A stretch of DNA of 64,000 bases from Parapedobacter pyrenivorans. Its GTDB lineage: Bacteria; Bacteroidota; Bacteroidia; Sphingobacteriales; Sphingobacteriaceae. The notes under the pieces were generated by a model, which did not search any database, was not told where the DNA came from, and saw only the letters and a list, made by a program, of their open reading frames with translations. A program made the position numbers and the translations under genes. The stretch covers positions 2,530,718 through 2,594,717 of the forward strand of contig NZ_BMER01000001.1 of NCBI RefSeq assembly GCF_014636865.1. Reading direction: 5' to 3'. This document shows, piece after piece, positions 45,801 through 55,453 of this stretch (its first letter is position 1; each line of letters starts with the position of its first letter).

Positions 45801-45831
45801 TTGCATATCAAAGGTAACTTAGCTAAGTTTG
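45801..45831 (+). promoter_or_regulatory. Candidate promoter of ddl with very short or no leader
   Basis: TTGC (45801-45804), a 19-base spacer and TAAGTTTG (45824-45831) match TTTG / TAnnTTTG, the -33 element weakly and the -7 element fully. The start codon is only eight bases past the -7 box, so the transcript would be leaderless or nearly so. The other half of the 223-base gap (45616-45800) shows no clear element. Confidence 0.45.
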
Positions 45832-45838
45832 CCGAATC

Positions 45839-46852
45839 ATGAAGGTAAGCATTGCACTGATAACCGGGGGGTACACCGCCGAATCCGAGGTCTCGCTGAA
45901 AAGCGCAGCGTTTGTATTCCAACAGCTAGACAAATCGAAGTATGACGTCTATACCATCACCGTCACGAAGGATAGTTGGTTCCATGTTGCAGATAATGGG
46001 ATCAGGTATGAAATCAATCGGGATGATTTCACATTGCCCATAGATGATCGTATCATCCGCTTTGATCTGGCTTTTATCATGCTGCACGGGTCGCCGGGAG
46101 AAGATGGCCGCCTTCAAGGGTATTTTGACATGGTGGGATTACCCTATACTTCTTGCGATGCGCTAACATCTGCGCTGACGATGAATAAAGCCTATACAAA
46201 GGCAGTATTGGTGGGTATTCCCGATTTGTATCTGGCCAAGTCTATACAGTTATTCGAATCTCAACGAAGTGAGGCTGTAGATACGGTGAAGCGGGAGCTA
46301 TCGATACCTTATTTTGTAAAACCGAACGCGGGCGGGAGCAGTATTGGGATGACCAAGGTAAAAGCACACCTGGAGTTGCATGACGCTATTGAAAAGGCAT
46401 TTAATGCCGAAAACACGGGCAGACAGGTCCTCGTCGAGGAGTTTGTCGATGGCCGGGAATTTTCGGTTGGCATTTACCGAAAAGGGAATGGGTTGGTTGT
46501 ATTGCCGGCTACCGAGGTAATCACCGAACGTGAGTTTTTTGACTACGAGGCGAAGTACATCGCTGGGCAGAGCACGGAGATAACGCCCGCTGATCTGACA
46601 TCGGATCAACGAGCGCGTGTTGAAAGGCTTGTAAAAGCTATCTACACCCGGCTCAATTGCAAGGGTATGGTGCGTATCGACTTTTTTTTGGAAAACGGTA
46701 CCGACCGTTTCTTTTTTATCGAGATCAATACCATACCGGGACAAACCGCGCAGAGCTTCATTCCGCAACAGATTCGTGCGGCGGGAATGACCGAAACCGA
46801 GTTTTACGGCGGACTGATCGAGCAAGCCTTGGTTGGTGATTCACTGCATTAG
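45839..46852 (+). CDS. ddl: D-alanine--D-alanine ligase
   Basis: A 337-residue ATP-grasp ligase joining two D-alanines for peptidoglycan precursor synthesis. Landmarks are ALITGGYTAESEVSLKSAAF (N-terminal domain), MLHGSPGEDGRLQGYFDMVGLPYTSC, the ATP-binding FVKPNAGGSSIGMTKV, VLVEEFVDGREFSVG and the metal site RIDFFLENGTDRFFFIEINTIPG with the Asp/Glu/Asn ligands. The N-terminal GGYTAESEVSL lacks room for an earlier start, which fixes the start at 45839. The gene is divergent from the PASTA operon and ends eight bases before the end of the A2M gene. Confidence 0.96.
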   Translation: MKVSIALITGGYTAESEVSLKSAAFVFQQLDKSKYDVYTITVTKDSWFHVADNGIRYEINRDDFTLPIDDRIIRFDLAFIMLHGSPGEDGRLQGYFDMVGLPYTSCDALTSALTMNKAYTKAVLVGIPDLYLAKSIQLFESQRSEAVDTVKRELSIPYFVKPNAGGSSIGMTKVKAHLELHDAIEKAFNAENTGRQVLVEEFVDGREFSVGIYRKGNGLVVLPATEVITEREFFDYEAKYIAGQSTEITPADLTSDQRARVERLVKAIYTRLNCKGMVRIDFFLENGTDRFFFIEINTIPGQTAQSFIPQQIRAAGMTETEFYGGLIEQALVGDSLH

Positions 46853-46860
46853 CGCGTCTA

Positions 46861-49800
46861 TCATTGTTCTATCACCTCTACCCACTGCCCCGTCATGATG
46901 GCTTGAATTCTATTGTCATACATCGCCTCGGCACTTACTGATGGCAGGAAATAACGGCCTGCATACGAGGCATTGAGTAATACCCTGTAGGTAAGTGTCT
47001 CTTGCTGCCTGATATTGAAATGGGTGAGCACCCGGTCATCCCGGATATCTTTATAGGTAGCCGGAGATGAACGCAATGCAGATTCGGTATCGGCTAGCCT
47101 CGTGTTGATGATTTCCCAACCGGAAGGGAAGATCTGGGCAAGCGCCATATGTTCGTATGTACCCATACTTCCCGTATTCTTAAGCGTCACCTCGGCAACA
47201 AAATCCGTACCCTGAGCCAATGTTGCCGGATTGATGGCTTCCCCATTGTTGTTGGTATAACGCACGTTCATCGTGAGTAACTCCGGATTGTTGCGCATTG
47301 GCGGGTTTTCTCCAATGGGCAGTTGACCCTCCCGTACGACACGGACATATAGCTTATTACTGCCGTTGTTTTGGATGCGGAGCTGGTTTTCTGGATTGTT
47401 CATGTCGATGGTAATTCGGTGCAGGTAGGTCTCTGCGGTTACCCTGTTCGATTTGCCGTTCAACGTATATTCAAAATTGTTTTTACCCTGGTCGTTTCCG
47501 CCAAACTTGCCAATGGCAAGCAAGGCGAAGGCCGTGGTTTGCGTACTGTACCAACTGTCGTTGTCTAGTCCGGCGGCGACCGCAAGCAAGAGTCGCTCGG
47601 CATCCGGACGACGTCCCATCAGGCCCATCGTTTCGAGGATCATTGCTCGGTCTCGAAGTGAAGAGCCGAAGGTGTAGCCGGCATGTTCATAGGGCTTCAC
47701 TTCGGTCGTACGGTTTTTCACCAACTGGTTGGCCACAATACCCTGCCCGGCCAGTTGATAGGCCGCCGCTAGTCGCCACGCAGCTTCATCAGATAGGTAA
47801 GGGAATTCCTTGAGCCTGTTCATCGCACCGATTTCAGGGGCTTTTGCAAGCGCGAGCAGGTACAGCCGATACGCCTGCACGAGATCTCCACCACGCCAAT
47901 TGTATTGATTGGGCGTCCAGACCTGTGCCATACTCCGTTGGTATCGGAGCCATCCATCGAGGAATCCCGCGGGCAATTCGTATCCCTTGGCCTGCGCTTC
48001 CAATAGGAAGTGGCCGGCATAATTCGTACTCCATTCATCGGCCTCCTGCGCACCCGGCCAGTAGCCCAATCCGCCATCGGAGAGCTGATAGTTGCGGAGT
48101 CGGTTGATGCCCGCTTTGATATTCCGATCGATGGCAGTTTTATCCTGCTCTTTCAATTCGACTAGCCTGTCCAACATCAGTTGGGGGAAAACCCCTGATG
48201 TAACTTGCTCTACACAGCCATACGGATAGCGGATGAGGTAATTTAGGCGCTTGCTGAGGTTAATTGGGGGGAGTGCCGATACCTCAACCATTGCGGTATT
48301 GCGATTGCCTGGTCCGAGGGGCTCAATGCCTTGTTGCCATGTGCCACCGCCGCTTATCTCGGCCTTATCCACGGAAGTAACGAACGGGTTGGGATTGCGG
48401 ATATCGATTTCGACCTCGTATACAGCGGTCTCACTACCGCTTTTTGCCACAGCACGCAATTTACCTACCCCAGTGTTACTGCCGGCTGTGACGGTGGCGT
48501 AGGCCATTTGCTCGCCCTGTTGCGCAAATCTCACCGTCTGTTTTCCGCTTTTTACGGATAGGCCACCCGAAGCGGACACCTCCAGATTTACCTGCTTGAT
48601 ATGGTTTTCCATAGCAAAAACGGTGAGCGGCAATTTGAATGTCTCGCCGGGGCCGATGACACGTGGTAGCGTCGCCAGTAACATGAGCGGTTTCTTGACG
48701 GCCACTGCTTTTTCAGCAAAGCCGTATGCGCCATCCTGCCCAGCAACGACCATTGCGCGTACGGAGCCGATGTACTGGGGTAAGGTGAACTCATGGGTGT
48801 TTTTCCTACCCTTGTTCAACGTAAATGGCCCAAGGAATTTGACCACCGGTTGAAACCGGTTGGCTTTAGCGGGGTTTACGTTGCGGTCGATTTCGCCGTC
48901 GCCACCAATGCTGAGGATGCGTTCGAGATCGCCCCCCCAAGCGCCAAGCACCTGATCGAATAGATCCCAAGACGTAACGCCCAATGCTTCGCGGGCATAA
49001 AAGCTGGCATGTGGATCGGGCGTTTTGAAACGGGTAAGGTCAAGCAACCCTTCATCCACAATGGCGACAGTATAGGTCATGGCCTTGCCATTGGATTCGG
49101 ATACGGTAATGCTTGATTTCGTTTCCGGGCGGAGTGTCTCCGCGATACTGATTTGCGGTTTAAGGATAGTTTTCGGATTTTCAATCAGTAGCGGTATCAC
49201 CCCGTACATGCGGATGGGTAGATCGTTAGCCGTCTGTTGATGCGGTTGTAAGAGTGTCACGTTCACAAAAACGTTGGGTGCCATTTCTTCCGTGGCCTTA
49301 AAGGTGTACACGGTTTGCCCCTGTTTGGTATCTATCCACCAACTTTGGAGCACGCGGCTACCGTTTTCGATACTGATCAGGCCTCGTCCACCGGCGGAGG
49401 AAGGGATGGTCAATGTTACTTCCTCGCCCGCACGATAGGTCTCTTTATCGGCCGTAAAGGACAGCATGGATGCCTCAGTAGGATTGTTTTGCTGTTCGCG
49501 CTGTGCCCATCCCGGCCAGTCCACATATAGCGTCTTACCCGAGGAATGCCCGCTTTCCAGATCGACCACCCGCACCAGGTAGCGTCCCCAGTCCGGATAG
49601 TTCACGCGGATTTTCCATTTGCCGCTGCCATTGTTGAGTGTAATGGTTTCTTTTTTCAGCAATTGGTTATACTTGTCTTGTGTGAAATTGCCGAGGTATT
49701 CCTCTTCTTGGTTCCACCACCAGCGCCACCGGATTTTGTAAAATTCCACCTGTACGCGTCGGTTTCCCGTTATTTTTTTGCCGTCTGCATCCACATCCAC

Positions 49801-52449
49801 GATATCCACTTCGTGATCTTCGTCAGTGAGCAGCATCCCCGACATGCGATCGCCCGTCGGGGTGCGTAGACCCACATAGCTGGTATAAGGACTATATGGT
49901 ACGGTGATGTTGTCGATACTGAAATTCCCGCCAGGTTCGAACACACGAGTGGTAAAGTTGGCCCGGAGCATGCCCGGAGCACCGTTGGTAGCAGCGATAT
50001 CGGCAGAAAAGGAAGCTTTGCCTTCCCCGTCCAATGTACCATCGAACAGCACCTGACTTTCTGTGGCAAAACTGCGGGTCGGATCGTCAAACGTATGCTG
50101 CCGGTAATCGGTAAATGCGGTGCTCGTCGGTGAGACGACCGCCTCTACACGTGCTTTGAGGTTTTGTACATCGGCACCGAAAAGCCATTTGGCGGATAAG
50201 TTGATGGGCGTGCTGCTTCCCTTACTGAGCACCTTGCGGCCACCAAAACCGAGGTCTATTTTCAGTCGATTGGGCATCACGGTCTCGATTTTCAACGTCT
50301 TCTGAAAAACCGCTCCACCCACACTTACCTTGGCTATCCAATTGCCTGTGGGTGCGGTTGTTTCCGTTTTGGCTTTAAAGGTGTAGAAGCCGTTAGTATG
50401 TTTGGATTCCACCAGCCTTTTGTTCAGCTGACCCTTGGGGTTATAAAGCTCGAAGGTTACCGGGTGGCCTTCGGGGAGATTGGCCGATTGGTTTTCCATG
50501 ATGAACCCCACAAAAAGGGAATCACCGGGTCGCCATACGCCGCGCTCGCCGTAGATGAAACCTTTGATGCCTTTCTGTACCACGTCGCCCCCTACATCAA
50601 AGCGGCTTAACGGCAGGGATGAGCCGTCATCCAATTTGAGGTATCCACGCTCTTCATTTTTGGCCGCGATGAGCATGAACGGTTTACGAGGTGCCTCAAT
50701 ATGGGCAAATCCGTCACTATTGGTCACAGCGGTTTGAATGACTTGCTGCTGATAATCCAGTAATTTTATTTCCACCCCCTCCAGTGGCTCGGCGGTGAGG
50801 ATACTGGTTGCTACCACGGTGACGCTATTGTCATTGCCTCGCTTGGTGATGAGTCCGATGTTTGACGCAAGCATATCCCGGCTGGCCCAACGCTCTGTGG
50901 TATAGTAAGCACTATGGCACGGATTGTCGCGTTCGTCCCAGTCGTAATCGTAGGGATAGTAGTTGTTATACCGCGACCAAAATTCGTCATCTTCGTCGAT
51001 GTTATCGGAATAATAATAGTTGGACTGTCCGGCTTCCGCATCGGCTATTTCTGCCGGGTCTGCATCACTGCATGGGTATACCGAATAGCTGTGGCGGAAA
51101 CCGATCAATACGCGGTAAATCGCTCCCGGCTCAGTTTTCAGGAGCTGATCGATGTCTAGGGAAAAGCGGTTTTTACGGCGGAGATTTATACTTTTGTCAG
51201 TGTCTAACGCGATGGTCTTCTGTACGACGGGTTTAGCTACACGTCGCAATTCATACTTGCTGTCGTAGGTGTTTTGAAAATATTGGGGCACATTGTTTTC
51301 GAAAATTTTGACGATGGTCACGTCCACTGCGCGTAGGTTGACGGCCTCAAAGGGCATCGTTAGTTTGCCGGATCCAGGGAGGATGGTCCCTTTGCCGGGA
51401 ATGGTGACCGATGGTAGCCTGTTTTCGAAATTAACGTTTGCAGCGTATGCGGCGGTAATTTTCTGCGTATTGATGTTTTCCACGCCTTCATTGACTGCGA
51501 TGGCATAATCGCCCTCCAGGCGATCCGGTGCATACACCTTCACTTCGCTGCCATCGATGGTATAACGGGCATCCGTTATGCCACTGATTGCGATAAGCCC
51601 ATCAAGTTGTTGCGCGACGAGTATCGGATCGGAAAATTGAACCAATACATATTGCTCCGGTTCATGTACTGCCCGAATATCCAGTACCTTGAAAGCACCG
51701 ATTTCCGGTACCTCAAGTTCCGTAATGTCTTTCTTTTCCGAATCGATCGGTGAGCCATCCCAGCGCAGGACGAGCTTTCCCGGCTTTTTATCCCTAGCGA
51801 TGGAATCGATGGTGAATGAGGAGATACGGGTTTCGTTATTATGATCCCATTTGATGGCCATCGTGTTGTTCCCAAGGGTGGCCGTTAATAGCTGCTCAAT
51901 GCGTTCGGGCTGTTCCACGTCGGCCAGGCGGACCCGTCCGGTGAGTTTCATGCGATCAAGCGCATTATTGGTTTGGGCCTTAAGACCATCCATTTCAGCA
52001 TGATAGGAAGGATCGATAACCTTTAGTTTGAATGCGAACGTCTCCAATTCTTTACTAACCTCAGTCACCTGGCCGAGGTCAAACCTGACGTGGTATTCCT
52101 GGCTGGGTTCAAGTTGTTTATCCGGCCTGAATTCCAAGGTGCGCGCATCCACCCAATAGGTCTTTCCTTTTACTGTCGGACTGATGGCGAAAAGCTGGCG
52201 AGGTTCTTCCTCATTGGTTTGCTGGAAGGTGTTTACCTGTGAGGCAAGACGTATGCGTATCGTGCTTTCACGCGAAACCACACCGGTGGTATATCCCTCG
52301 ATATATTTGGCAAAGGCCGAATTAGTAGCATTTATTTCGGTAGATTGGGTATATTTCCAAATAAAGAACGTAATGATTGCAACGACGATTACTCCCCCTG
52401 CGGCAATAAGCGTGGTCTTGCGCGCTGGGCTCCAATTAGCCATATCCAT
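46861..52449 (-). CDS. Alpha-2-macroglobulin-like giant protein with thioester motif
   Basis: A 1862-residue bacterial alpha-2-macroglobulin of the Bacteroidota type. An N-terminal signal anchor (TTLIAAGGVIVVAIITFFIW) is followed by several MG beta domains (about 60-950; for example SLFVGFIMENQSANLPEG, the MG2-type GVWRPGDSLF). An A2M domain (about 1130-1330; VAIVDEGLLDLTRFKTPDP) follows. The thioester domain has the motif YGCVEQ (near residue 1420), where Cys and Gln would form the reactive thioester, and an all-helical TED (about 1390-1660). A receptor-binding-like beta domain is at the end. These proteins trap proteases in the periplasm. PbpC, the usual partner, is not adjacent. Start could also be Met3 (52443). 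Confidence 0.95.
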   Translation of the reverse strand: MDMANWSPARKTTLIAAGGVIVVAIITFFIWKYTQSTEINATNSAFAKYIEGYTTGVVSRESTIRIRLASQVNTFQQTNEEEPRQLFAISPTVKGKTYWVDARTLEFRPDKQLEPSQEYHVRFDLGQVTEVSKELETFAFKLKVIDPSYHAEMDGLKAQTNNALDRMKLTGRVRLADVEQPERIEQLLTATLGNNTMAIKWDHNNETRISSFTIDSIARDKKPGKLVLRWDGSPIDSEKKDITELEVPEIGAFKVLDIRAVHEPEQYVLVQFSDPILVAQQLDGLIAISGITDARYTIDGSEVKVYAPDRLEGDYAIAVNEGVENINTQKITAAYAANVNFENRLPSVTIPGKGTILPGSGKLTMPFEAVNLRAVDVTIVKIFENNVPQYFQNTYDSKYELRRVAKPVVQKTIALDTDKSINLRRKNRFSLDIDQLLKTEPGAIYRVLIGFRHSYSVYPCSDADPAEIADAEAGQSNYYYSDNIDEDDEFWSRYNNYYPYDYDWDERDNPCHSAYYTTERWASRDMLASNIGLITKRGNDNSVTVVATSILTAEPLEGVEIKLLDYQQQVIQTAVTNSDGFAHIEAPRKPFMLIAAKNEERGYLKLDDGSSLPLSRFDVGGDVVQKGIKGFIYGERGVWRPGDSLFVGFIMENQSANLPEGHPVTFELYNPKGQLNKRLVESKHTNGFYTFKAKTETTAPTGNWIAKVSVGGAVFQKTLKIETVMPNRLKIDLGFGGRKVLSKGSSTPINLSAKWLFGADVQNLKARVEAVVSPTSTAFTDYRQHTFDDPTRSFATESQVLFDGTLDGEGKASFSADIAATNGAPGMLRANFTTRVFEPGGNFSIDNITVPYSPYTSYVGLRTPTGDRMSGMLLTDEDHEVDIVDVDADGKKITGNRRVQVEFYKIRWRWWWNQEEEYLGNFTQDKYNQLLKKETITLNNGSGKWKIRVNYPDWGRYLVRVVDLESGHSSGKTLYVDWPGWAQREQQNNPTEASMLSFTADKETYRAGEEVTLTIPSSAGGRGLISIENGSRVLQSWWIDTKQGQTVYTFKATEEMAPNVFVNVTLLQPHQQTANDLPIRMYGVIPLLIENPKTILKPQISIAETLRPETKSSITVSESNGKAMTYTVAIVDEGLLDLTRFKTPDPHASFYAREALGVTSWDLFDQVLGAWGGDLERILSIGGDGEIDRNVNPAKANRFQPVVKFLGPFTLNKGRKNTHEFTLPQYIGSVRAMVVAGQDGAYGFAEKAVAVKKPLMLLATLPRVIGPGETFKLPLTVFAMENHIKQVNLEVSASGGLSVKSGKQTVRFAQQGEQMAYATVTAGSNTGVGKLRAVAKSGSETAVYEVEIDIRNPNPFVTSVDKAEISGGGTWQQGIEPLGPGNRNTAMVEVSALPPINLSKRLNYLIRYPYGCVEQVTSGVFPQLMLDRLVELKEQDKTAIDRNIKAGINRLRNYQLSDGGLGYWPGAQEADEWSTNYAGHFLLEAQAKGYELPAGFLDGWLRYQRSMAQVWTPNQYNWRGGDLVQAYRLYLLALAKAPEIGAMNRLKEFPYLSDEAAWRLAAAYQLAGQGIVANQLVKNRTTEVKPYEHAGYTFGSSLRDRAMILETMGLMGRRPDAERLLLAVAAGLDNDSWYSTQTTAFALLAIGKFGGNDQGKNNFEYTLNGKSNRVTAETYLHRITIDMNNPENQLRIQNNGSNKLYVRVVREGQLPIGENPPMRNNPELLTMNVRYTNNNGEAINPATLAQGTDFVAEVTLKNTGSMGTYEHMALAQIFPSGWEIINTRLADTESALRSSPATYKDIRDDRVLTHFNIRQQETLTYRVLLNASYAGRYFLPSVSAEAMYDNRIQAIMTGQWVEVIEQ

Positions 52450-52512
52450 AGTTACCGGGTTTTTACGAAAGCGAATGTACGCAAAAGGGGATATAAATTA
52501 CCAAATCGTAAC

Positions 52513-53637
52513 TTAATTCTTCCCTTCCCACCAATGAGAAAAGGTCTGTGTGCTGTCTTGCAAATAGACGGGCTGACCGATCATCGGTGTTAACAGGTTC
52601 AGGCCAGTCTTCTGCTTATTGGCTTCGGTAATGCTCACTAGGGGGGCATCCCATGCATGCATGGCTAATGAAAACTTGGAATTGTGGACAGGTAAAATAT
52701 GGGTGGCACCAAGATCTTCGGCAGCGCACAATACCTGTTCAGGAAGCATGTGGATATAGATCCAGTAAGGGTTGTACTGGCCATCTTCTAGGATGGCCAG
52801 ATCGAAAGGTCCGTATTGCCGGCCGATTTGGGCAAAATGAGATCCGTAGCCGCTATCGCCACCAATAAAAATACGGCGTGAGGGCGTGTTCAGTACAAAG
52901 GAAGCCCATAATGTGCCGTTACGTTTGAAAGCCCGACCCGAAAAGTGGCGTGCCGGAGTGGCACGCAAGGAAAATCCATCGGCTAGACCGGCTGATTCGT
53001 GCCAGTCAAGTTCCACGATTTTTCCGGCCGGATATCCCCAATATTCAAGGTGTGCCCCCACACCCAGCGGGCAGATAACTCCGCCGACTTTTGGTTGAAG
53101 TTTCTTGACGGTATTGTAATCGAGATGGTCCCAATGGTCGTGTGTGATAACGAGGTAGTCGATGTCTGGCATGTCCTCGGCGTGGTAGTTGGTCGTTCCC
53201 GGAAAACTCTTCGTCGTGAACGATACCGGCGATGCATTGCCGTTAAATACTGGATCTACCAGTATCCGCTTGCCATCTATTTGAAGGAAATAGGAAGAAT
53301 GACCGAACCAGACCAATACATCTTTGTGGATGTCGAGCGCATGGAGGTCGGTTTGGACATACGGAATGCTATCTATAGGTACCTGCCGCGGTGTTTTATC
53401 GAACAAAAAACTCCATAATACAGTAAGCATATTAGTTCCTTCTGCAAGATTTGGCGTATCCTCCATATTTTGAAAGCTTCCGTCCTTGTAGTTTGGGGAG
53501 CTTTTAATCCGCTCTAGCCGCTGGCCCACGGGTGCTTTGCCAAATGGTGGTTGTCGGATAAATAGGGCGATACCTACGACTAGAATTACACAGAGCGCCA
53601 AAAGAGATATAAGCATACGGGTAATGGTTTTTCTCAT
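52513..53637 (-). CDS. MBL-fold metallo-hydrolase (NAPE-PLD / UlaG-like)
   Basis: A 374-residue protein when started at 53637 (MRKTITRMLISLLALCVILVVGIALF); the reading frame extends 13 codons further without family support. The N-terminus is a signal anchor. The beta-lactamase-fold domain shows VLVWFGHSSYFLQIDGKRILVDPVF, the metal motif THDHWDHLDY (HxHxDH), RHFSGRAFKRNGTLWASF, IFIGGDSGYGSHF and ILPVHNSKFSLAMHAW. These phrases fit the phospholipase D-like NAPE-PLD/UlaG branch. The substrate may be a phospholipid, but this is inferred. It sits 63 bases downstream of nothing coupled; the alpha/beta hydrolase gene starts about 105 bases upstream on the same strand. Confidence 0.9.
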   Translation of the reverse strand: MRKTITRMLISLLALCVILVVGIALFIRQPPFGKAPVGQRLERIKSSPNYKDGSFQNMEDTPNLAEGTNMLTVLWSFLFDKTPRQVPIDSIPYVQTDLHALDIHKDVLVWFGHSSYFLQIDGKRILVDPVFNGNASPVSFTTKSFPGTTNYHAEDMPDIDYLVITHDHWDHLDYNTVKKLQPKVGGVICPLGVGAHLEYWGYPAGKIVELDWHESAGLADGFSLRATPARHFSGRAFKRNGTLWASFVLNTPSRRIFIGGDSGYGSHFAQIGRQYGPFDLAILEDGQYNPYWIYIHMLPEQVLCAAEDLGATHILPVHNSKFSLAMHAWDAPLVSITEANKQKTGLNLLTPMIGQPVYLQDSTQTFSHWWEGKN

Positions 53638-53742
53638 GCCAATATTTGGACCAATAAAAAGGCAAAGTAACCACACTCAGCAAGATATCACAACTGACCG
53701 TTTGATTTTTACATTGGTTTGACGGCTTCAAGCCGGTAACCG

Positions 53743-54594
53743 CTATTGAATTCGATCAAGGAATTCAATCAGCTCGACATTGAAGCGGGTGGCGTCTTCT
53801 AGGTTGGGAAGGTGACCGCATTCGGGGATTTCAACATACGTTGCATCGGGGATGTTTGATGCGAGGATGTCGGATTGCGCCTTGGTGGTGAGGCGATCTT
53901 CGGCACCGCGAATGACCAGCGTAGGAACAGCGATAGTCTTTAAACTATCCGTGGTGTCGGTACGGGCGGCCAAGGCAAGTAAGGTGGCGCAAATATTGCT
54001 TTCGGTATTCCTACGGATACTGCTTTTGATCAGGTCGATAGCGGGCTGATTTTCGCCTAAGCTTTTTTGGGAAAAAACGTTATTGACAAAGCCAATGGAA
54101 AATGCCCGCTTGCCATTTTTGAGCACAGACTGGATACTGTCAAATCGTTTCAGTTTTGCAGCGTTGTCGTCTGCCAGGGAATTAGTGTCGCTCAATAACA
54201 GGCCCGCGAATGCTTCAGGTTGGATTTCGTGAGCACGCAGCGCGATGTATCCCCCCATTGACACCCCACAGAGTACAACTTTGGGGATAGCCAGTTTTCT
54301 TAGGAACACTAACAGGTCTTTGGCAAACACATCTATGCTGAAGAAACTATGCCCGGCAGTGCTATTACCATGCCCGCGTACATCCACTGCGATACCCCGC
54401 ACTGTGGACGGCAACGATTCCAATTGGGGTATCCACATATTTTTGTTGAACGGAAAACCATGAACAAATACGACGGTGTGTGCTGGTAGGTCTGCGTCCT
54501 TGAGTAAATAGCTTATGCTGATATCTCCAATACGAATCCGCTTTCGCTTGATTAGGCTTTTATTGTATTCCATATGGGTTTGTAACATTTGCAA
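53743..54594 (-). CDS. Alpha/beta-fold hydrolase
   Basis: A 283-residue alpha/beta hydrolase. Landmarks are the oxyanion region VFVHGFPFNKNMW, RGHGNST, the nucleophile elbow GVSMGG (Ser), the acid GAEDRLTT (Asp) and the histidine CGHLPNLE. It is an esterase or lipase of unknown substrate, similar to the PcaD/MhpC-type group. No signal peptide is visible. The start could also be Met8 (54573, MEYNKSLIKRKR). It is divergent from the tRNA gene. Confidence 0.9.
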   Translation of the reverse strand: MQMLQTHMEYNKSLIKRKRIRIGDISISYLLKDADLPAHTVVFVHGFPFNKNMWIPQLESLPSTVRGIAVDVRGHGNSTAGHSFFSIDVFAKDLLVFLRKLAIPKVVLCGVSMGGYIALRAHEIQPEAFAGLLLSDTNSLADDNAAKLKRFDSIQSVLKNGKRAFSIGFVNNVFSQKSLGENQPAIDLIKSSIRRNTESNICATLLALAARTDTTDSLKTIAVPTLVIRGAEDRLTTKAQSDILASNIPDATYVEIPECGHLPNLEDATRFNVELIEFLDRIQ

Positions 54595-54679
54595 AGTAAA
54601 TATGTTTTGCTTTTAAAGATAATAAAATCAGGGGACTAATCCAATATTGTCCGGTAGTCCTTTATTTTTTCCAAAAATA

Positions 54680-54711
54680 TTTCGTTGATATCAATCAGAT
54701 TTCTATCTTTG
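54680..54711 (+). promoter_or_regulatory. Candidate promoter of the tRNA-Arg gene
   Basis: TTTC (54680-54683), a 20-base spacer and TATCTTTG (54704-54711) match the TTTG / TAnnTTTG pattern with one mismatch. The tRNA begins 19 bases downstream, a typical distance. Confidence 0.5.
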
Positions 54712-54729
54712 CAGACCGATTCGGGGAAT

Positions 54730-54803
54730 GCGCTTGTAGCTTAACTGGATAGAGCACCTGACTACGGATCAGGAGGTTAGGGGTTCGACTCCCTTCAAGC
54801 GCA
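54730..54803 (+). tRNA. tRNA-Arg (anticodon ACG)
   Basis: A 74-base cloverleaf. The acceptor stem GCGCTTG (54730-54736) pairs with CAAGCGC (54796-54802) and discriminator A is at 54803. The anticodon stem CCTGA/TCAGG holds the loop CTACGGA with anticodon ACG, reading CGU/CGC/CGA arginine codons after A34 is deaminated to inosine. The T-arm contains the invariant GTTCGA-type loop. The 3' CCA is not encoded. It lies in front of adk with a terminator between. Confidence 0.96.
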
Positions 54804-54817
54804 CATGTTTCACTCAC

Positions 54818-54855
54818 ATAGCCTAGTCAATATGCCGATTAGGCTATTATTTTTC
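54818..54855 (+). terminator. Terminator of the tRNA-Arg gene
   Basis: ATAGCCTA (54818-54825) pairs perfectly over eight bases with TAGGCTAT (54840-54847), followed by TATTTTTC. It lies between the tRNA and adk, just before the adk start codon at 54867. Confidence 0.65.
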
Positions 54856-54866
54856 ACGCGTATATT

Positions 54867-55445
54867 ATGCTAAACCTTGTTTTATTTGGCCCTCCGGGAG
54901 CAGGGAAGGGTACTCAATCACAAAGGCTTATCGATAACTACCAGTTGGTGCATATTTCCACGGGCGACTTATTCCGCGCTCATATCGGCAACCAAACGGA
55001 ACTGGGCCAGCGGGTGAGTAAATTGATAGCCGACGGTGAGTTGGTGCCGGATTCCATTACCATCGCTATGCTGGAGGAGGAAATCGATAAAAACCCGCAA
55101 GCACAAGGGTTTATTTTCGATGGGTTCCCGCGTACGGTTGCACAGGCTGAGGCGCTAGACCGTTTTCTTGCATCAAAAGGCACCGGTATCACCGGCGTAG
55201 TGGCGCTCGATGTAACGGAAGCCGAGTTAACGGAGCGTATCGCCAAGCGTAGGGCGATCAGCAATCGTGCAGATGACGATAGTGAGAAATTGAAAAAGCG
55301 CATCGAAGAATATTTCAACAAAACGATCCATGTGCTACCTTACTACGAAACTCAGGGCAAGCTTACCAAGGTCAACGGTATCGGTGATATCGAAACTATC
55401 TTTGGTGAAATCAAGCGCGTCGTCAACGGATGGGTAGTGGAGTAA
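54867..55445 (+). CDS. adk: Adenylate kinase
   Basis: A 192-residue adenylate kinase (AMP + ATP to 2 ADP). Landmarks are the P-loop VLFGPPGAGKGTQS (residues 5-18), HISTGDLFRAHI (AMP binding), FIFDGFPRTVAQAEAL and the arginine-rich segment RIAKRRAISNRADD. The lid is the short version. It is cytoplasmic and essential. The gene runs 8 bases before obg, so the two are probably co-transcribed. Start at 54867 follows the conserved N-terminus MLNLVLFGPPG. Confidence 0.96.
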   Translation: MLNLVLFGPPGAGKGTQSQRLIDNYQLVHISTGDLFRAHIGNQTELGQRVSKLIADGELVPDSITIAMLEEEIDKNPQAQGFIFDGFPRTVAQAEALDRFLASKGTGITGVVALDVTEAELTERIAKRRAISNRADDDSEKLKKRIEEYFNKTIHVLPYYETQGKLTKVNGIGDIETIFGEIKRVVNGWVVE

Positions 55446-55453
55446 GGTTCTAA

